DNA of 64,000 nucleotides from Shinisaurus crocodilurus (GCA_021292165.1 JAHFWL010000098.1:1-64000); one strand, 5' to 3'. Counted from the first letter of the stretch, positions 35,171-46,420 are shown. Made by a program: numbers and translations. The notes: generated from the letters alone by a model not told the origin.

Positions 35171-36929
35171 TCTCTGAAGACTGCTGTTGTCAACTAGATT
35201 GGTCAGTGCAGCAACAAACAATAAATGGGCCATCCTCTTTCCTTCACTTATCTCACACTCAGAAGTCCAAATCAAGGCTACTCACACAAAGTGGAAGAGT
35301 AGGGGCAATACTAACAATGTTGTCAGCAATTGCAGCAGTTACTTTAAAACTAAAAATTAACCAAAACTTTCCAGGCAAGTTGATTTGGGCTGTGGTCAGA
35401 AAATTAAGGGTCTGCATTGGAAAAGAGGAGATAAGAAGAATGGCATGGAAGCAATAGACACAGTTCCTGCGGTTGCTCAGCAATTTCATGGGGTTCTCCA
35501 CATTTCCCTCTTCAGCTTAACCCATACTAAACTGAATTGGTGTGAAACTGGCTAGAATATCATGTGGTGCTGAACCTTCATTTACAGTAGCCTGCAGCAC
35601 TAGGAGAATCACCAGTAATAACTTTGGGGCCAGCTGGCTGTGTTCTCTAGGCTACTGTTTGTCAGTCCCTAACTGACATAGACATTCCTAACACAGACAT
35701 CCATCTTCTACACTTGCAGTCTCTTCTATAGGTGAGGTGATTTTTTAAACTAGTTTTTGTCTTCTTCATCGGAACCATCTCCATGCAATTCACAGCATTT
35801 ATGTGAGGAGCCTGAAGTCTGCCCACCCCTGCTCTAATGGGTGAACCAATACACTTTTTAAAAAATTAATTCTAGCCATTTTCATTGCAAATTCAGGATT
35901 GACTGGCACCTTAAGCCTCTTTTTAGTTGCCCTTGTTTAGCCTCATTATGTTTCTGGCCACCTGCTTTGTATTTATAGCCAGACATCATGGTGGTATTGT
36001 GTGTGTGAAAGAGACAGAGAGAAAGAAAACGATCAATCTAGACATTTACTAACTTCTATTTAGAGCCTACTAAATCCTACTAGCACAGCACTGGCTCCCA
36101 CTGTCCCCGGAATCAGCATCCCTGATTATTATGGTGTTCTGTTCTGCCTTCTTGTCTATGCACAAGGAACTCTGGGGCTGGTAGTTCTTGAGAGAGTTTG
36201 TCCGCTAGAGAAGCACAAATCTCTCTCCTCCTTTGGGCCAGCAATTCACTGTTCAGAAATTTGCTTGTTTTGCTCTAGCACTGCTTCTGATTGGCTCCAG
36301 CAAATCTCACAAGAAATTATATATAGATACAGGAAAATAAGTTTCCATAAATAGCCTCAAGCATGATCTACAATTTACCCTCAATTTATTTCCTCATGGT
36401 AATGGGGTTACATCCTGGGTCGTCGTCGTCCCCGTCCCCCCTGCTGGATTTCAAGGCCCTGGTAAAGTGCCCTTTCTCCCTCATGCTTGGGCCCTGACAG
36501 TGGGAAGTGACAGCCACCTGCCAGCAATGCTCTTCTGCTGTCTATATAAAATAAACAGGTCCATTTCAATGCAAAACAATAATGAACATAAATCTGGCAT
36601 CAAAAGGATAATATTCGGGAAACAATGGGGTAACATTTCGGTCTCTTGGGACACTGCTGTTGATCAGAATGAAATATATCAGCAAATTAGATTCTATTCA
36701 TTTAGTTTATAAATGAGACCATGGATTGGTAGCAACACAATTCCTATAGTTGTGTATGGTCACTGTTGCTCATTTGAGCTTTGCATAGAAATGTCACAGA
36801 TTCATGTCACGGATCTGTGCTACATTTCATGGTCCTTTGGCTTCACTGTTTACAATTTATTTTTCTCTTTACCCATGTGTCTATGTGTGTCTATGTACAT
36901 GCCAACTGAGGATAATACTTCATGCATCT
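35171..36929. other. No gene; spacer
   Basis: No named repeat. Frames 35161-35457, 36467-36712 and 36713-36931 lack domains. Confidence 0.45.
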
Positions 36930-37012
36930 GACAAAGTGGCCTCCGATCCATGAAAGCTTATGTCACAATAAATCTATTAGTCTTTAAGGTGCCACAGGTC
37001 TCTCTGTGCAGC
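36930..37012 (+). repeat. Interspersed repeat with 'AGTGG..CCATGAAAGCTTATG' core, copy 2
   Basis: CATCTGACAAAGTGGCCTCC, GATCCATGAAAGCTTATGTC, CAATAAATCTATTAGTCTTT and AAGGTGCCACAGGTCTC in that order. Same family as 31283-31381; a further 30-base piece (GTCTTTAAGATGCCAC) follows the RTE element near 53312. Confidence 0.7.
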
Positions 37013-38559
37013 TATAATTTGGAATTAATGGCACAGGGCCATCTAAGCCATTTAGAGCCAGACACATGGTGGAAACATAGAAGTTAGGGGAATGGATTTT
37101 AAAATTAAGAAGTGGGGAGAGACCAAAGTTATGTATATATTGTAAAAGTAATTTAAAAGCCAGAAATATTATTATTTCTCAAAGTGGGCAATAAATTTTA
37201 AGGCAAAAGAAACAAAGAGCCCAGAATGGTGTCCAAAGTGAAGGGCTGTCGAATCAGAAAACAGCTGGCATTTGCAATAAAAATGAAAAATATAGATGCT
37301 CAGGGAAACACAGAAAGTAGCAGATATTACTAAATCCACAACTGAACTTGCAAAATATTACTAGATCAAACCCTGTCTGGCCCACAAAGATCTATTGGGA
37401 TGGGGGAACAAACCTGACCAAATTCTGATATCTGGCAAATCTACCCACAATCTGGCCCACCTGTGTTTGGGTTTCCTTCAGTAACCTAATGAAAAACTAT
37501 TTGCCACTGATGTGCTCAGAAGAAAATGCAAGGTCTCCAATTCTATGGGAATGGCATTTAAAAAAAAAAAAAAAAGAGGACCAAGTTAGTGTATCTTTTT
37601 ACAGGTGGCTGAAATTGGAACCTTAAATGCTGTGCTGCTTTTGTTTTAATAAAGAAAGCCAGGGCAGAAGCATTTTAACAAGGAAGCCATAAAGCACTAT
37701 GGAGTAATTTAATCTGTAAATGACTGCCTTACATTATCTTTTAGTCCTTCAAATACTTTATTCCAGCTTCTCAATCTCAACACCCTTAAAGCAAGAACAA
37801 AAATGTCTTCACCATGTAAAATAAGGTGCTGATACTCTCTCTCTCTCTCTCTCTTTTAATACTCCAAGGAAAGTAAAACCAGTTTTATAGAAGGTACAAG
37901 ATACAAGAGTCCCTTCCCCCACCCCTTTTCTTTCTTTCTTTCTTTTTTTTTTAAAAAAGAAGAAGCTTACTTGCACTGAACAGCTTTATAATGATGCTTC
38001 AGGGGTGGGGGGGAAAGATATCCATGTTCCCAGCATTGCATAGGTTAATGGAAAAACTGGAATCTGGACTGACAGCTGACAGTTCAGTGACACATACAGA
38101 TTCATTTCTGACCCAGTCCATCACCCCTGATTGCAATTTCTGACTGCAGGAGAAGTGCAGGAAGGGAGGCCTCACTTCACTGATTCCACTGTCAGTTCCA
38201 AACATATTCAAACAATCATAGTCAATGGCAAAAGAAACCTCTGTTAAGCGCAGAAAGCGAAGGCAATTTAAATGCCACAAAGGAAGGAAATGCAAAAAAT
38301 TGAGGAATACCTACTAGTGACTGTCTCCTTAAGTCAGAGATAGGGGGTTATAAAAGGATCACAGGCTTATACAGCCAATACAATACAGTGCTGCCAGATT
38401 ATCAATTTGAATCCACATTTTAGAATAACAAAATTTGTCTTTAAAAAAAAAACAAACCCCTCATTCTGGGGCAAGGTGGGCAGCAGGGGTGTTGATTATA
38501 TGCAAATTTAGCATTACTAGGATTTATTTACATTTCACCAAAGTCCAGCCTGCCTGGGG
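37013..38559. other. No gene; spacer with (CT)n, oligo-A and CTTT runs
   Basis: Oligo-A at 37560-37575, (CT)n at 37835-37853, (TTTC)n near 37929-37944. Frame 37999-38295 (minus) has no domain. Confidence 0.5.
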
Positions 38560-38865
38560 TCCCAATCCATTCTGCTGGGGTTCCATAGATGCCCACGCCA
38601 CTTTCTCTGGCCGCTGATCACTTAGTGGCTTCCTGGCTTTTCCGTGGTTTTCCCCACACACAACCTTTCTGGAAGGTTGAAATGCTTCTCTTAAGACTTA
38701 GCTGCTGGCAATAAGAGCTTTAAGCTAAAATATGCTGGTATTTGGGGGCTCTGACCATGCCCCCATTGCCTTTGGGCTCACCCACCACTGGAATGCAGCC
38801 CCTGAGAGCTTCTCCAAAACTGAATTCAGCCTTCAGGCTGAAAGTGGTTCAACATTCTAGTGTTA
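38560..38865 (-). repeat. Interspersed repeat of about 320 bp, copy 2
   Basis: Reverse-oriented relative of 24895-25235: GAGCTTTAAGCTAAAATATG (38715-38734), TTGAAATGCTTCTCTTAAG, CCACCACTGGAATGCAGCCC and GGTTCAACATT at the end. Non-coding. Confidence 0.6.
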
Positions 38866-38873
38866 GGCTCTTA

Positions 38874-39682
38874 GAATAATAGAAAAGTAGAGTTGGAAGG
38901 GCCATCGAGTCCAACCCCCTGCTCAATGCAGGAATTCAGGTCAAAGCATCCCTGACAGATGGCTGTCCAGCTGCACCTTGAATGCCTCCAGAGTGGGAGA
39001 GCCCACACAGAGTGGGAGAGCCCACCTCCCTAGGTAGTTGGTTCCATTGTCTTATTGCTCTGACAGTCAGGAAATTTTTCCTGATGTTTAGGTGGAATCT
39101 GGGTTCCTGTAACTTGAGCCCATTATTCAGTCTCCTGCAAACTGGGATGATCGAGAAGAGATCCTGGCCCTCCTCTGTGTGACAACCCTTCAAGTACTGG
39201 AAGAGTGCTATCATATCTCCCCTCAGTCTCCTCTTCTGAAGGCTAAACATGCCCAGTTCTTTCAGTCTCTCCTCATAGGGCCTTGTTTCCAGTCCCTTTA
39301 TCATCCTTGTTGCCCTCCTCTGAACCCTCTCCAGTTTGCCCACATTCTTCTTAAAGTGTGGTGCCCAGAACTGGATGCAGTACTCAAGATGAGGCCTAAC
39401 CAGTGCTGATTAAAGGGGAATGATCACTTCACGCAATTTGGAAGCTATACTTCTATTAATGCAGCCCAAAATAGCATTTGCCTTCTTTGCAATCACATCA
39501 CATTGCTGGCTCATATTCAGTTTGTGATTTACAATAATTCCAAGATACTTCTCACTTGTACTATTGTTGAGCCAAGTGTCCCCCATTCTGTAACTCTGCA
39601 TTTGGTTTCCTTTCCCTAGGTGCGGCACTTGGCATTTATCCCTATTAAATTCCATTCTGTTGTTTTTGGCCCAGCGCTCCAG
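38874..39682 (-). pseudogene. CR1 LINE 3' fragment (ORF2 C-terminus and 3'UTR)
   Basis: The minus strand encodes the last part of ORF2 ([72 protein letters not shown]) and a short 3'UTR with GTTGGACTCGATGGCC. It is the same subfamily as the copies at 12.3 and 60 kb. It begins at about 39682 just inside the RT thumb, and the frame breaks near 39405. A 19-bp tandem duplication (38989-39026) lies near its 3' end. Confidence 0.9.
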
Positions 39683-39950
39683 CAGCAGCAGCCCCTAACG
39701 CCTAATGTGGATTAAAGGGTGTGTATGGCTGCTCCTGTTCTGTACTCACTTCCCCATCTGCTCTCTTGAAAACAAGAAAATCATTCTCCTAGTGCTACCA
39801 GACAAAAGACACTGTGCAGCTATTTTGCATTTTCCTCCTTAACAGATTTTTAGTGGAAAGAAAAAAATGGAAGAAGTGGTGGGAAAACACAGGAAGGATA
39901 CAAATGGACCCCACATCATCTGGAGCCCATGTAAAATTCCATGAACGAGG
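39683..39950. other. Short spacer, no gene
   Basis: Starts with a (CAG)3 run at 39682-39690, directly at the CR1 truncation point. Nothing else recognised. Confidence 0.5.
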
Positions 39951-40131
39951 CAGGGAGGCTGGTGCTCCAATGTCAGCGGGGCTATGTATCCGCTCCAGAT
40001 TTTACTCTTAAGGAGCTATTCATGGTGCTGATCCCTAGCCCAAACTAGATTCAGCACCATGGATAGCTCCTTAAAAGTTCAGCGTGGGGGATACACAGCC
40101 CCACTGACATTGGAGCCACCGGCCTCCACTG
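39951..40131. mobile_element. Foldback miniature transposon, copy 2
   Basis: CAGGGAGGCTGGTGCTCCAA at the left pairs with TTGGAGCCACCGGCCTCC at the right, and AGGAGCTATTCATGGTGCTG pairs with CAGCACCATGGATAGCTCCT. Related to 5913-6140. No clear target duplication. Confidence 0.72.
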
Positions 40132-40361
40132 GCAGGACAAATGCGTGATAAAAACCTCCACTGGAAGCAACCCAAGACAAGAAGAAAGAATGCACCATCA
40201 GTCCACACTCTATTGTTAAAATGCTGTTTCTGAGGGGGGGGCATGGGAGGATACTCAACCAACACTATTTATTATTTGCTTCGTTATAGCAGTAAAGCAA
40301 AAAAAAAACCCCAATCTCCAGCACTTTCTCATGCTCTTATTGGGAGCTGATAGGCACACAA

Positions 40362-40599
40362 GGTTTATTTATTTATTTTATTTATACCCCGCCTTTTTTC
40401 CTGCAAGGAACCCATGGCAGCTTACATAATCCTCCTCCTCCTCTCCATTTTATCCTCACAACAACCCTGAGAGGTAGGTTAGGCTGAGAGTCAGTGACTG
40501 GTCCAAAGTCACCCAGTGAGTTTTGTGGCCGAGCGGGGACTAGAACCCGGATCTACTGAGTCCCAGTCCAACACCCTAACCACTTCGCCACACTGGCTT
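40362..40599 (-). mobile_element. Sauria-type SINE
   Basis: Reversed full-length copy: (TTTA)n tail, TTTATACCCCGCC, CTGCAAGGAACCCATGGCAG, GAGGTAGGTTAGGCTGAG, GGACTAGAACCCGGATC, and the head ending CACTTCGCCACACTGGCTTG. Confidence 0.93.
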
Positions 40600-41544
40600 G
40601 TTACCCAAATCAGCCCTGCACTGAGCAATCCTGAATTCTTATCTATTTGTGTACAAGCATGGAAAGGTTCTTGTGCCACATAGGGATTCTTGCACATATA
40701 TGAGAATTCTCACATATCTAGTAACACTGGTGGATACACCACTCATTTCACTGGGCGCAACATTAAAGGTTATGCTGGCATTGTCTCAGTTTTATGGAGG
40801 TATCAATTCCTTTTACTACTGCCTGCCACAGCATACAATTCTTGGCTACCACGCCTTCATTGTTCAGTCACATCTCCTTGCTTTTTGGTTATTGTTCTAA
40901 CCCTTTGCCTCCATTTTTGTCATTTCATTTCTCTGCATCTTTGAAGTGTCAGATAACAGTAATGTAAGTATCAGCAAATATTTCTAGGCTTTTCATATAC
41001 AAAAATATGATCATGCAGGGACATGAGGGCAACTGAGAAATTCCTTTCCCTTTGCTCTCTCCACTGCCCTTCACTGTTCAGAAAAAAATATCCTTTATAG
41101 TATGATACAGAAGTCCATATTCCTTCATGGTTTGCAATCTGTTCAGGGGTGCATGCTGGTGAACGGTGAGGCTAAATTCATCAGTGGATGGGACCAGAGC
41201 CATGCTTTATTTCTCTTTCTGACACCCCTCTTCTCTCTCTCTTTTTCTGAGACTTCCGTCTCTTTGCCCCACTTCTTCCCTGTCCTGTGGGCTGCTGGAC
41301 AAAAGACTTATCACTCTTGCCAGGGGTCTGAACTGATTGCTCGCAGAGGACTTTTGAAATTATGCTGAGGGCCACATGAAACTAGGCTGCCCACCCATAG
41401 ATAGCCGTATACATGAAGCTCTCCTAAGCAAACTTTCCCTATCCTGTATATGTTCTCAGCTAAGTGGCAGTGCTAATAACTCTTTGCCAATCTCACTAGA
41501 ATGTTGACTCTTTCATGGTCCCTCTTCTGAGCAACCAAAGTCCC
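40600..41544. other. No gene; spacer
   Basis: Open frames 40649-40944 and 41102-41368 show no domain. No repeat is named here. Confidence 0.45.
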
Positions 41545-41925
41545 AGTTTGCACGTAATGAGAAGCACCATGAGTGAATCTCCCCAAGGGGTTTGTTGTTG
41601 CAATGGCAGCCACCATTTTGAATATTCACGCCACAGTGGGGGCACCCTGTAGCTTGCTGTTACATGCAAACCCAGCGAGGATGGGTTGTTGGAGTGGTTA
41701 ACAAGCCACCCGCAATGTTAAACGAGCCCATGGGTTCTGGGTGGCTTGTCGACCATCCCAGCAACCCACCCCTGTCAGGTTCGCACGTAACAACAAGCTA
41801 CGGTCCTGTCCCCCGTGCCATGGCTCAAATATTCAAAATGGTGGCTACCGCCACAACAAGAAACTTCATGGGGAAATTCACCCACGGTGGCTTCTTGTTG
41901 CATGAGAACCAGGTCAAACTGTTTT
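41545..41925. repeat. Foldback element ('AACCAGGTC / TGTGGCTTGTT' family), largest copy
   Basis: GTTTGCACGTAATGAGAAGC on the left mirrors the right end (GTTGCATGAGAACCAGGTC at 41896-41914). GGCAGCCACCATTTTGAATA (41604-41623) mirrors TATTCAAAATGGTGGCTACC (41829-41848). GGGTTGTTGG near 41682 mirrors CAACCCACCC near 41761. The whole 380 bases can fold into one imperfect hairpin. Non-coding. Confidence 0.7.
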
Positions 41926-42029
41926 ATCCTTAAGAAGTGCAAACTGGAGCTGGGGGTGAGGGAGACAGAGAAGAGGATATAGACATTTCCTGAACAGGAA
42001 ATGCTGGTAAATGGCAGGCATGCAGCACC
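41926..42029. other. Short spacer
   Basis: No feature seen. Confidence 0.4.
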
Positions 42030-42336
42030 CCAAGACTACAGCATGAAGAGGGCCTTCTCTGTGGCGGCCCCCACATTATGGAACTCCCTCCCTAGTGACC
42101 TTCGCCATGCCCCCTCCGTGATGAGCTTCCGCCGTGCATTAAAAATATGGCTGTTCAGGCGGGAATATGGGGTGGGTTAGGTTTTTAATAAGAATTTTTT
42201 ATATTGTTTTAATCATTATATTTTATTGTGTTTTACTGTATTTTAATTGTACATCGCCCAGGGTGGCCGGATGACCGGCCAGATGGGCGATTAATAAATA
42301 TAATAAATAAATAAATAAATAAATAAAAATAAAAAA
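42030..42336 (+). mobile_element. L2-like LINE 3' end fragment
   Basis: The sense strand carries the RT end (GAGGGCCTTCTCTGTGGCGG, GGAACTCCCTCCC), a T-rich 3'UTR, the block CGCCCAGGGTGGCCGGATGA and a (TAAA)n tail at 42290-42330. 5'-truncated and inactive. Confidence 0.75.
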
Positions 42337-43305
42337 TGACCAGTCCAGAAAAATTTAGGCCCAGAGTGACTGGACAGACACATGACCCCATAAAGAAGGG
42401 GGGATGTCCTCGGGAGTTGGATTCCCTCAGTGAACACTTAGACATTACCGCTGTGCTTAGTTTTTGAAAGCCAAATAGATTTTTCTTCTCCCTTTAATGA
42501 AAAACAGCTTGAGGATATTACTTACAGAATCAAAAGACCCAGCGTATACACCAGATGCCTGGGCCTGATCTTAGATGCAATAATATTGAAGAACTGTATA
42601 CAAATCAGCAATCCAAGGAATAAGTGTTGTGTTTACTAAAGATTTAGAAATTCCTGAGGTGGTTTCAAAAGATCATGTAGGGCCTTGGAGAAGCAAAAGG
42701 GGAGGGGTGGGGAGTCAGGCTCCCATTAACAATACATCCATTACCCGTGCTAGATGGAAAAACACTCACAAGCTCAGCACCTCATTAATATACAAGTCAC
42801 TCATTTGTTTACAAATAGAATTTCACACTTAAAAAAAAAAAAGAACTCTGAATGTTAAGCACTGGGAATGTCACAGTGTGTTGGCCACTGTCTCATACGC
42901 CATTACAGCTTTAATGCTCAAGCTAAGCGGAGGCATAACAACATTTCAGAAAGAGACCGCAAATCTGTTTGAATAGCGACGTAAAACCTTTTCATCAGGA
43001 ACGTTTTCTAAAAGAATTATTGAACTTATTAAATTTAACATCAAGCTTGAAATTAAATACCCAAATGTATTAAGTGTATTAGAGAGAGAAAGAACCTCTT
43101 CAATGTTTAGCAATGCATCACACGGCTATATGGTGCACTTCTTATTGATGGACTGGGGGATGGGAAAATCAGTGCAAACTAGAGGATCCATTCCAGTCCA
43201 GTAACAAGGGGTGGAAGCTCATGAGAATGGAGACACTGGGCAATTATTCGAGGAGAGGAAAGGTTCAGGACAGATATTCTGCCACTGACCTTAAGGTGGC
43301 TATTC
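42337..43305. other. No gene; spacer
   Basis: Oligo-A at 42831-42842. Nothing recognised otherwise. Confidence 0.45.
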
Positions 43306-43347
43306 TTGAAGTCTCCCTTTGAATGGAATTTCAAAGGGAGACTTCAA
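43306..43347. repeat. Snap-back hairpin: 18-bp perfect arms, 6-nt loop
   Basis: TTGAAGTCTCCCTTTGAA at 43306-43323 is exactly reverse-complemented at 43330-43347. No transposon ends are visible. Confidence 0.9.
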
Positions 43348-43479
43348 TGTGAAACCACTTAATTGCAGTTTTTCAGGAAATTCTACTCTATTATCTGTGG
43401 CTTGAATTAGGATAATGAGTTCTTATCCCAATACATATGTTAATTAGCTTACCAAAGCCAGGATGTTTGTGTTCTCACA

Positions 43480-43587
43480 CCAGAGGTGTTGGACTACAAC
43501 TCCCAGATATCTCCCCAGCCAACTCCCCATTCTGGGAGATGTAGTCCAACACCTCTGGAAGGCACAAGGTTGGGGAAGGCTGGCTGA
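43480..43587 (+). mobile_element. hAT-type MITE, 5'-degraded
   Basis: Inverted core GTGTTGGACTACAACTCCCA and GGGAGATGTAGTCCAACACC, right end GGTTGGGGAAGGCTG. The left terminus is not recognisable, so no target duplication could be found. Confidence 0.7.
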
Positions 43588-43640
43588 CCTAAACGAAATA
43601 CAACCGTAGGTCAACTGCATATCAAATAAGCACAAATTTC

Positions 43641-43809
43641 ATAGATTTCATAGATTATAGAGTTGGAAGGAACCTACAAGGCTATCGAGTCCAACCCCCT
43701 GCTCAATGCAGGAAACTAGAGGAGGGGTCTCCCATCCAAGTAATAACCAGGCTTGACCCTGCTTAGCTTTCCACACTCAGACAAGCTGAGCCAGCGTAAG
43801 CCACAGGCC
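43641..43809 (-). mobile_element. 5S rRNA-derived SINE with CR1-like 3' tail, copy 2
   Basis: On the minus strand: GCCTGTGGCTTACGCTGGC, then AAGCTAAGCAGGGTC and TGGATGGGAGACC (5S internal-promoter region), linker, GGGGGTTGGACTCGATAGCC, and a TCTATGAAATCTATGAAAT tail. It keeps four bases in the 5S head (GGCT near 43787-43790) that copy 1 lacks, so the two are independent insertions of one family. Confidence 0.82.
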
Positions 43810-45050
43810 TGTATATGACTAGAGCAACTGACTAGAGCAGTGGTTTCCAAATTATTCTGGAGATAACCAAGAGTTTCTGCAGGAGATCCTTAATGATAAG
43901 GCCCAATAATAGCAGACCAGCTTCCCTGAAAGACAGCTTGCCCACCCATCTTGTTCTGCTATGTGCGCCTGCATGGAACTGTTCGGGGTTGTCTAGGGCA
44001 CAGTTCACACAGAACGACAGAAGGTCCCAGCATGCCTGTCAAGATGTGTGTGTGAAGTGAGTTCTAGAAGACTTCTTAGAACTTTCTGCAACATGCAGGG
44101 GTTTCCCCAGCAGAAGGATTGATGCAAAAAGGATTCCCTGAAAGCAGAAGGCTTGAAATCGGCACTGAACAGTGCACCCACCATGCAGACTCATTGGCAA
44201 TGCAAATAGATGTAATCGGGTACCAGCCTTCCTAACCTCCGAGTAGCCACCTGGGCACTCCCTTGCAGCAGCTTTCCTATCTGTTTAATGATCACTCCTC
44301 CTGATTTAGACATGAAGGCACCAACAGTGTAAGTAAGATCAGAGATTTCCATGTTCGTAAAATATTTAGCCACAACAATAGATAACTTAGGGCCTGTCAG
44401 TTGTTGCTATAAACACTAACTGAATGTTTTAGAAAGCAGTGGCAGAGGATAACTTTTTCAAGCAACCAAGTGCGGTTAATAACACATGGCAGTGATTCCA
44501 TATTCTTTCATGCAACTGCAGTTTGGACCCGGTCCGTGGCATGGCAGTACTCAGCTCCTGCTGACAGCTGCAGACCATTCGCACAAAACTGTCAGCGAAT
44601 GACCGAGTCTCCAAAAAACGGGTCCTGAATTCCACAGCGCTCCTGGCTTATGAGTGGCTACAATGGGAATTCTTTGATAAGCCTCCAGCTATTCAAATGA
44701 GGTTATCTCTGAATTAAATATGAAATAATGAATGATACAGGAAACCCAGCAATCCCTTTTTCATATGAATTTCAGTCTATTTTAAGCAGTTTCCCTACTT
44801 TTCACATACTAGGCAATTTCTACTGACAATGCATAGCAGAGAAGAAAGCGTGAATTTCTCGTTATCAAATAAAGGGGTATGGAGACTCCTGGCACACAAA
44901 GGAAGCCATACTGTAACCTGGTTATGCCTGAGTAGTCCCACTGAAGTTGGTGGGTTTAAGCATGCAGAATTGGGTGAGAGGTTGCAAGCTGTGAGCACTA
45001 AAATGGCGCTACTAATTAAATGGCACTGGTACGACCCCATCACTCTAGTG
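43810..45050. other. No gene; spacer
   Basis: A fragment of the GCTGCAATTCTATGC-type palindromic repeat lies near 44930-44975 (GAGTAGTCCCACTGAAGTT). No coding region seen. Confidence 0.45.
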
Positions 45051-45185
45051 CAGAGATGAGCAAAAAGTAGATCTCCAGATGTCTTGGACTTCAACTCCCA
45101 GCATTCCTGACCATTGACCATACTGGCAGGGGCTTCTGGGTGTTGAAGTCCAAAATATCTGGAGATCTGCCTTCTGCCCACCCTG
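45051..45185 (+). mobile_element. hAT-type MITE with probable 8-bp target duplication
   Basis: Starts CAGAGATGAG and ends CCCACCCTG; inverted core CTTGGACTTCAACTCCCAGC and GGTGTTGAAGTCCAAAATAT. Flanks CTCTAGTG (45043-45050) and CTCTATAG (45186-45193) match at 6/8. Confidence 0.78.
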
Positions 45186-45261
45186 CTCTATAGTCTCTCC
45201 ATATATTCAGTGACAATTTCTTTTCCATTGTGGCTTAGCTAATACTGGATCATCCATTACT

Positions 45262-45327
45262 AGTTTCTCCTGATCCCAATTCTCCTTGCACTGCAGAGAG
45301 TAAGAAGAATTGAGATCAGGAGAAACT
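45262..45327. repeat. Snap-back hairpin: 22-bp arms with one mismatch, 22-nt loop
   Basis: AGTTTCTCCTGATCCCAATT (from 45262) pairs with AATTGAGATCAGGAGAAACT (to 45327). The last part of the loop and the right flank both carry CTGCAGAGAG (45291 and 45326), a further short duplication. Confidence 0.88.
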
Positions 45328-45430
45328 GCAGAGAGCAGAAGATATGTCAACACAGAGACATATAAGACATAGGCCCTAACTGATACTTATTCCAAGGTAA
45401 GTGTGGAGAAAAGAGCCTCCGGGGGCTCCT

Positions 45431-45455
45431 ACACACACACACACACACACACGCA
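45431..45455. repeat. (CA)n microsatellite
   Basis: About 12 CA units with one GC interruption. Confidence 0.9.
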
Positions 45456-45569
45456 CACCTCCTCATGTGTGAACCGGACGGCTAGAGGCTGGGGTGGTGG
45501 GGTGTGCATAGTTCCTCTGGATGGTGCCTGACAGTCCTGAAAAGCCGGTCTAGGGCTTTCAGATGCAAA

Positions 45570-46297
45570 TGTCATGAGTCATGAGTCCCCCTCCCCTGCC
45601 TGGCCAGGTGAAGTGCATCCTGATTGGCTAGAGGCAGCAGAGCTACAGAAAGGAGGAGGGGGGAAGAGCTATATTCCCAAGGTGTGGCCTTTGTCTCTTT
45701 GTCTTTGGTCGTCGTGTGGTTGCTGTGGATCAATGGCAGCAAGCCAAGCAGAGGTCCAAGCCTTCGGGTGGCCTCAGGATCCGACCCCAGGTAGCTCCTG
45801 GTGAAATTAGCTGAATGAGGGCTTTGGTAAAGGCAAGCCTTGTGGAGGGCTACCCATCTCGGACCTTAGGGTAGGTGTGGTAGTCTCCCCGGGCAGCAAG
45901 GCTGTGCTGAAACCAACCCTGAAGAGAACTGGCCCCCAGGTAACTAGCTGTGTGCCTGGGAGATATAAGGAATCAGGTTTTGTTATTTTGCAGCTTTACT
46001 GTGTGTACCAAAGCGTCTCTCTATTTTGTGTCCTTCCCTCATTTCCCAACTTTTGTTGTAATATGCTACCTGAATAAACCGTCGTGGTTTTTACCCCACA
46101 TGGCGTTTGTGATTGCTCTGTTGGTTCAGCAGCTAAATCCAGGTTATAGTCAAGGGCAAGTCCCTGACAGAGAGTCAAGTAGGATTGCAGAGAGCTGAGG
46201 CTGGCAGTCTGGTACCTTGAGATCTCTGGGGGTCTTGGGTCCTTTGGGGTAGGAAAGGGTGGGTTGTGGCGGGTCAGCCAGCCCCCCTTCCTTCACA
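45570..46297 (+). mobile_element. Candidate solo LTR
   Basis: Starts TGTCATGAGTC and ends TTCACA. In between lies a late polyadenylation-type signal (GAATAAACCG at 46072-46081) followed by a T/G-rich stretch, the usual place for the R/U5 boundary of an LTR. No internal gag or pol sequence is seen on either side. Flanks GCAAA and GTAAG do not match, so a solo LTR with target duplication is not proven. Frames 45877-46077 and 45950-46198 have no domain. Confidence 0.4.
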
Positions 46298-46324
46298 GTA
46301 AGTATGTATAGAATTCTGTGTATT

Positions 46325-46420
46325 GGCTAAGACTTCAATTCTATACTAACTTACCTGAGTCCCATTGAACTCAATGGGGGTTATTTCTGAGTCATGTATA
46401 AGATTGCACTGCAAACACTT
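46325..46420 (+). repeat. Short palindromic interspersed repeat, copy 2
   Basis: GACTTCAATTCTATACTAAC, GAGTCCCATTGAACTCAATG and CATGTATAAGATTGCACTGC; ends are mutually inverted in part (CAATTCTATAC / GTATAAGATTG). Same family as 6735-6822. Confidence 0.65.

Noticed and set aside
36935..36990. Hammerhead ribozyme (CTGA...GAAA around a small stem)
   Set aside because: The CTGANGA box is imperfect, an extra base separates it from the stem, and I could not form stem III or a matching stem I. It stays only as a possible conserved stem.
45574..45804. Exon of a host gene near a G/C-rich stretch
   Set aside because: No domain and no convincing splice sites; it lies inside the candidate LTR.
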